NCBI RefSeq assembly: GCF_000003815.2
Contig: NC_049996.1
Coordinates: forward strand, 14,421,786 to 14,485,785
Length of the DNA stretch: 64,000 nt
Source: Branchiostoma floridae
Taxonomy: Eukaryota > Chordata > Leptocardii > Amphioxiformes > Branchiostomatidae
Reading direction: 5' to 3'
In this document: positions 59,501 through 64,000 of the stretch, piece after piece
Position numbering within the stretch: the first letter of the stretch is position 1
Layout of the letters: each line of letters opens with the position of its first letter
Made by a program: the position numbers and the translations under genes
Notes under the pieces: generated by a model
Seen by the model: the letters and a program-made list of their open reading frames with translations, nothing else
Databases searched by the model: none
What the model was told of the DNA's origin: nothing

Positions 59501-61851
59501 AACCTGGTCTTTTCGGATCCCCTGGACAACCTTGCCCTCTCGGACCCCCTGGACAAACGGAACCCCGTGAACAACCCGAAACCAATGTATATGGACAACC
59601 CGGAAATTTCGGGCCCCCTGGAAGACAGATCTTCATTAGACAAACTGGATCCCCTGGACAACCCGGCCCTCTCGGACCTTCTGGACAACATAAGCCTACC
59701 GAACACTCTGCACAGCTCGAAGCTGGCCGACTCGGTCTACCCTTGGAATTTTGGGATAAATCCCATCGTCTGACGGATTCGCATGATGCGCACGGACCAT
59801 CGTGTCCTCCTGGCCAACCTAAGAGTTTGACTTCTCAATCAAAAGAGCAATCGATCCAACAGCGCCAAGCGGCCAGCGGAAGTTGTCAGTACACCAGCCT
59901 GAGTTGCTGGAGGGACAAGAAAAACCGCGCCATCCCGACGCTTGAGTCTACAGATCCACGCCTCGATGGCTACTACCTTAATCGTGAAAACCCCATCGAA
60001 AAGTGTTACCAGGTCGCATGTTCTCGTGATTTTACCGTGTTCGCTGTGCAGGATGGCGGGGAGTGTTTTGGGTCTGTTGACGGACACAACACCTACAAAA
60101 AGTACGGGCCTTCCACACTCTGTCCAGCGGACGGCGAAGGCGGGCCTTGGATAAATCATGTCTACCAAATTACAGGTGAGACTCATATGAATAATGTAGC
60201 GAGTGGCCGAGCTAGGGTAACTCATCCCACCGCTGCCACCAAATGTAGCGAGTGGCCGAGCTAGGGTAACTCATCCCACCGCTACCACCAAATGTAGCGA
60301 GTGGCCGAGCTAGGGTAACTGATCCCACCGCTGCCACCAAATGTAGCGAGTGGCCGAGCTAGGGTAACTGATCCCACCGCTACCACCAAATGTAGCGAGT
60401 GGCCGAGCTAGGTCAACTCATCCCACCGCTGCCACCAAATGTAGCGAGTGGCCGAGCTAGGGTAGCTTTTGCTACCGCTGCCACCAAATGTAGCGAGTGG
60501 CCGAGCTAGGGTAGCTTTTGCTACCGCTGCCACCAAATGTAGCGAGTCGCCGAGCTAAGGTAAGTCATCCCCGCTGCCACCAAATGTAGCGAGTGGCCGA
60601 GCTTAGGTTACTCATCCCCGCTGCCACCAAATGTAGCGAGAGGCCGACCTAGGGTAACTCAGAGAGGGTGTCCGGACGCATAGGCTTGAACTCTACAACT
60701 GACTCGACCACGAGGGTCGGTCGTCTTTATTGCCATTCCGAGCTAGCATAAACCAGATGGCCCAGGAACCCCCATATATGGTGAAACCTGGTCCTCACAA
60801 AAGTATTGAGAAGTAAAGTGGTGTTGGCCATATGTTTCCATATCAAAATAAATGGATGTACGCCTTCCGAGTCAAGGCATGTTTTTGGACAGACGAGGAC
60901 AATGTACCACTGCACTCAATTTTTTTAACTTGAATTAACGGTGCTACGAACACAGTACAGACATAGGTAAAGGTAGTCTTTTCTATTACCTTCCCGACCG
61001 AAGCCAGGTACACATTTTTACACATGGGTGAAGTGAGGAAGGTCGATTGTGTAAAGTGCCTTTCCTAAGGACGCACTACCAGTTGCGACACAGACGAAGC
61101 CATGTTTCTTCTCTGTTTCAGCTGCTCGGAGCGACGGCTGCCGAGTCGGATACACACTCCTCGCCGCCACGACCTGCGTTCGGCTCGATTTCCAAGAAAT
61201 GACCTACTGGGACGCCAAGAATTTCTGCGAGAAGGAAGGGGCGACACTCGCCATGCCAAAAACAGAAGAGTTGGACGTCGCTTTAAGAAACCTGGTCCGA
61301 GGGGAAGGCCAAAACCAAATGTATTGGATCGGTATGAAGAAAAAGGGGAAGACGTTCCTTCGTTGGGAATGGGAAGATGGGTCTATTCTTAAGCCTGGCA
61401 AATACAAGGTACGACTTTTTAATTGTTTGTTACTTGTTACTTAAATAAAACTATACAAACCATAATATAATGCTGTTAACAATTTCAGAAAATTCCTAAT
61501 CACATTTACCAGAAGTCAGCATTCCTACATAATGATTAATGTCACATATTTCATGTCATTGTGTCTATTTATATATTTATATATTGGTTTGGCTGTTAAG
61601 CACGCACGGCCAGGGCTGCCCACCTAGCCTGTGGCTATCACAATCATCATAGAACCTCAAATATGATATTTACTATTGAAAAACAGGGATGGAATCCAGG
61701 AGAGCCAAACGGTACCAAGGGGTGGCTCCATGCGGGTTCACCGTGCGTGATGTATTGGTCAGAACCCACTGGGTCTCCTATGTGGGACGACACCAGGTGC
61801 ACCGAACACCGCCGATTCATCTGCCAAACTCCTCGTATACAAATGGGGTAA
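56564..61851 (+). CDS. Gene D: type II membrane collagen-stalk C-type lectin receptor (six exons)
   Basis: Exons 56564-56834, 57227-57390, 58233-58344, 58694-60175, 61122-61408 and 61687-61851 join in frame to 826 residues. Domains: Pro-rich tail with DIYEAAEAV, membrane helix about 110-136 ([17 protein letters not shown]), coiled coil 146-182 with an NRT sequon, stalk about 193-520, WSC-like module about 580-676 ([22 protein letters not shown]), and lectin domain 677-826. The lectin domain has the long-form six Cys, a WIG motif and GEPNG, so it alone keeps the EPN mannose-type calcium-site motif; WND is WDD. The 5' half is nearly identical to gene C, with about seven stalk differences. The last exon and 3' flank are closer to gene A. 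This is the best complete model of the family here. Confidence 0.9.
60190..60660. repeat. 49-bp minisatellite in intron 4 of gene D, about 10 units
   Basis: Same unit as in gene C intron 4. Variant units (GCTTTTGCTACC, GTCGCCGAG) occur in the same order in both genes, so the array was copied whole and then changed length. Confidence 0.95.
60880..61095 (-). mobile_element. SINE remnant in intron 4 of gene D
   Basis: Same remnant as in genes B and C, slightly more diverged from both (for example ACACATTTTTACACATGG). Confidence 0.7.
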
Positions 61852-62667
61852 GGGTCGACAAAACAGGCTCTCTACTAATGATCTGTTGTTATTAAGAATT
61901 GATTTTTTTAATTAGATGAAAATAAACATTTTCTTATTATTACAGATCATTAGTAGATATCAATTTGCGCAACCGTGAGTTTATAGCTTTCATCATTATG
62001 CAACGAAAAACGAAGTTTCATTGCAGTGGTTTGTACCAAAGTGCTGTATTTTCTTATAGAAAAAATAATATAAGGGGCAATAAAAATGATGACGTCATCA
62101 ATTTGGACCCCAAAAAATCAGATTTAGATCAATTCTTTCTTAATTCATTAACGAGAAAACAATGGAAGGTCAAAATGCCAATTCAGTCAACCGAAATACT
62201 TTAACTGAGCATTGCCGGTTTAATGATTTTAAATGCATTTTGTCCTGTAGGAAGGACGAATTTGTTATAACAACATGTATTCTTTTCAAGGGCAGTGTAT
62301 TATCAAATGGGATTTTGTGATTTTTATTTGTCCAGTTGTTCTATATCTATTTGTACTGTTTGCTGTTCAGCGTGGATATGAGGGAAATTTGATGCATGTT
62401 TTACTTTGACGTTGCCAGTCTTGAATTAGCATTAGAGTCAGCATGCTTTAATGATAATGAACCCGCTGAAAATTAATAGTATTGTAATTGTAGACCCAAG
62501 AGGGGTTACTCTCACAGAAACAAAGGTCAGCATTGTTTCTTTCTAGAAGAGAGTCTGGATGTGTTAGAAGGGCCTATTCCACAGGAAGTTGATGTGGTAC
62601 ATTAAACATCTAAATAGAAATAGACTGTAATATAGTGACAACTCATACTTCTTGTGTGATATTTCCT

Positions 62668-62767
62668 NNNNNNNNNNNNNNNNNNNNNNNNNNNNNNNNN
62701 NNNNNNNNNNNNNNNNNNNNNNNNNNNNNNNNNNNNNNNNNNNNNNNNNNNNNNNNNNNNNNNNNNN
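62668..62767. other. Assembly gap (N run)
   Basis: 100 undetermined bases, probably a placeholder of arbitrary size. Confidence 1.
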
Positions 62768-63054
62768 CGCTATTTAGGACTGTGTTAGTATTGTGTACAC
62801 CAAAGGCCACATTCTTCATTATTACAAGAGAATGTAAGTAGGAAGTATTGCCACAGTCGACACAAGTTGCTTAAAAGCTGCCAGCATTAACTTGGAATCT
62901 TCATCATTTACTACCTAGCTCTGAGAGACACCACAATATGTCGCACTGCACATGCGCAATTGAAACTGTGAAGTGCCGTATTGCTGTACCATTTTTAAAT
63001 ATGTTAAAAAAGCACGTTTGTTATGTAATAACCGTTTGCTTTGTAGCATTTCTA

Positions 63055-63060
63055 AATAAA
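63055..63060 (+). promoter_or_regulatory. Candidate polyadenylation signal, gene D
   Basis: AATAAA in the conserved TTTCTAAATAAAATGTG string, about 1.2 kb past the stop. A nearer AATAAA is at about 61920. Confidence 0.45.
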
Positions 63061-63679
63061 ATGTGAAAACACCCATGCATTTTTCGTTCAGTTATGAGTT
63101 GATATTTTTCTCATCGATCTAATAGGTCACCTAATGAAAGAGGTTACCATGGCAAGAGTCACACACGCCTCATAATGCTTCAGAAACTTTAACAAAAGTG
63201 CCAGGTTGAAAAATAACTCCATGACTAAGGTTTTGCTGGTTATGCGAATGAGCCATTTGCATTGGATATTCACCTCAACCCACGTTATACAATGGTCACA
63301 GCTGCAAGAGGGCCTGTAGGTGGTGCAGCCGATATTGGCCGTTTGACCGGCGGACACGAGGAAAACGTGACAAAATAGAGAAAGTCCGGCAAAACCGCCT
63401 AAATACGTCAGAAACCAGCCAAAGCCGAACGTCTGCTTGGAGAATAGCTCTGAAGTCTGCAGGACTCCGTTTATCGTTACCCTCTACCAGGCTCAGCCGA
63501 TCAGTGGTCTAATGGTAGAAATTGGACAAAGAGTGTCAAAACCAAGCTAGGGGAGTCCGCCGGCCAGAGGAGTTATTTCCTCCTCGCGCCGGTAAACACT
63601 CTATGCCAATTAACTCCTACTAGGTTTTTATTCCTAACTTGGCCAAAGTCCCGTATTCCCATTCGGCCAGGCGGGAGTC

Positions 63680-64000
63680 TGGTGGAGACTAGGTTGTCGT
63701 AGCCACAACTAGATTTGTCCTGTAGGGGTCCTGGATAGCTCGCTCGCGTGTTACACAAGCTTTCGCTGTCAGAAGGTGACTGGGCCTCCTTCTAGGGGCC
63801 TGACCAGTGCTGTACAAGGACTACCTGTCCATAAGGACCACCTGTACACAATTACCACCTGTACATAAGGACCACCTGTACATAAGGGCTACCTGTACAC
63901 AAGGATTACCTGTACATAAGAACAACCTGTACACAATGACCACCTGTGCATAACGAACAACCTGGTACACAAGGGAATCTACCTGTGCATAAGTACAACC
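63680..64000. repeat. Cluster spacer motif and 18-bp minisatellite at the window edge
   Basis: The segment 'AGCCACAACTAGATTTG...TAGCTCGCTCGCGTGTTACA' precedes the 18-bp array here as it does at 45770 and 54115, where a receptor gene follows about 1.1-2.3 kb later. The array runs off the window. Confidence 0.85.

Larger units (their letters stand above)
51560..60900 (+). repeat. Tandem segmental duplication, unit 2 (C 3' half to D 5' half)
   Basis: Second copy of the block starting at 41640. Differences from unit 1 include a missing 1.5-kb transposon, a longer 18-bp minisatellite and seven rather than three upstream repeat units before the gene. Confidence 0.75.
61852..63680. other. 3' flank of gene D
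   Basis: No coding region is supported. From about 62200 it matches the gene A flank. An AT-rich insertion at about 61880-62200 has no match after gene A. A 100-base N gap lies at 62668-62767. Confidence 0.55.

Overview
The window is eukaryotic, animal nuclear DNA. It has spliced genes with GT-AG introns, a single-exon TRIM gene, tRNA-derived SINEs, a LINE fragment, many short inverted-repeat transposons and abundant minisatellites. The mix of collagen plus C-type-lectin receptors, a TRIM-NHL gene and MITE-rich spacers suggests an invertebrate deuterostome, most likely a lancelet (Branchiostoma). That assignment is an inference from gene families. No marker in the window settles it.

Layout. 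1-3.7 kb: one intact minus-strand TRIM gene (RING, two B-boxes, coiled coil, NHL repeats). 3.7-29 kb: gene-poor, repeat-rich DNA. It holds a foldback-type element whose inverted arms carry a 10-bp tandem repeat, an assembly gap, a run of tandem exon-like modules, SINEs, several MITE families, a 16-bp minisatellite, a 5'-truncated LINE with an intact RNase H domain, an array of perfect 24-bp palindromes spaced by whole helical turns, and a decayed DDE transposon with recognisable ends. 29.6-64 kb: four tandem plus-strand paralogues, called A-D here.

Each of A-D has six coding exons with the same intron phases (1,0,1,1,0). Each encodes a predicted type II membrane protein: a Pro-rich cytoplasmic tail, one transmembrane helix, a short coiled coil with an N-glycosylation sequon, a long Gly-X-Y collagen-like stalk, a Cys-containing WSC-like module and a C-terminal C-type lectin domain. 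The layout resembles vertebrate membrane collectins and scavenger receptors (COLEC12, MARCO), so a pattern-recognition or glycan-binding surface receptor array is the best reading.

The array is evolving quickly. C and D share nearly identical 5' halves, while C and B share nearly identical 3' halves. This is the pattern expected if a tandem duplication of about 9.5-10 kb made C a chimera. The switch lies in an intron carrying a 49-bp minisatellite, or just inside the next exon. Gene A contains a compensated frameshift that replaces about 165 residues of collagen with a different repeat. The lectin calcium-site motif differs among paralogues. Copy number of promoter-proximal, intronic and intergenic tandem repeats also differs. 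The spacer after D repeats the pattern seen before C and D, so another copy may lie just past the window.
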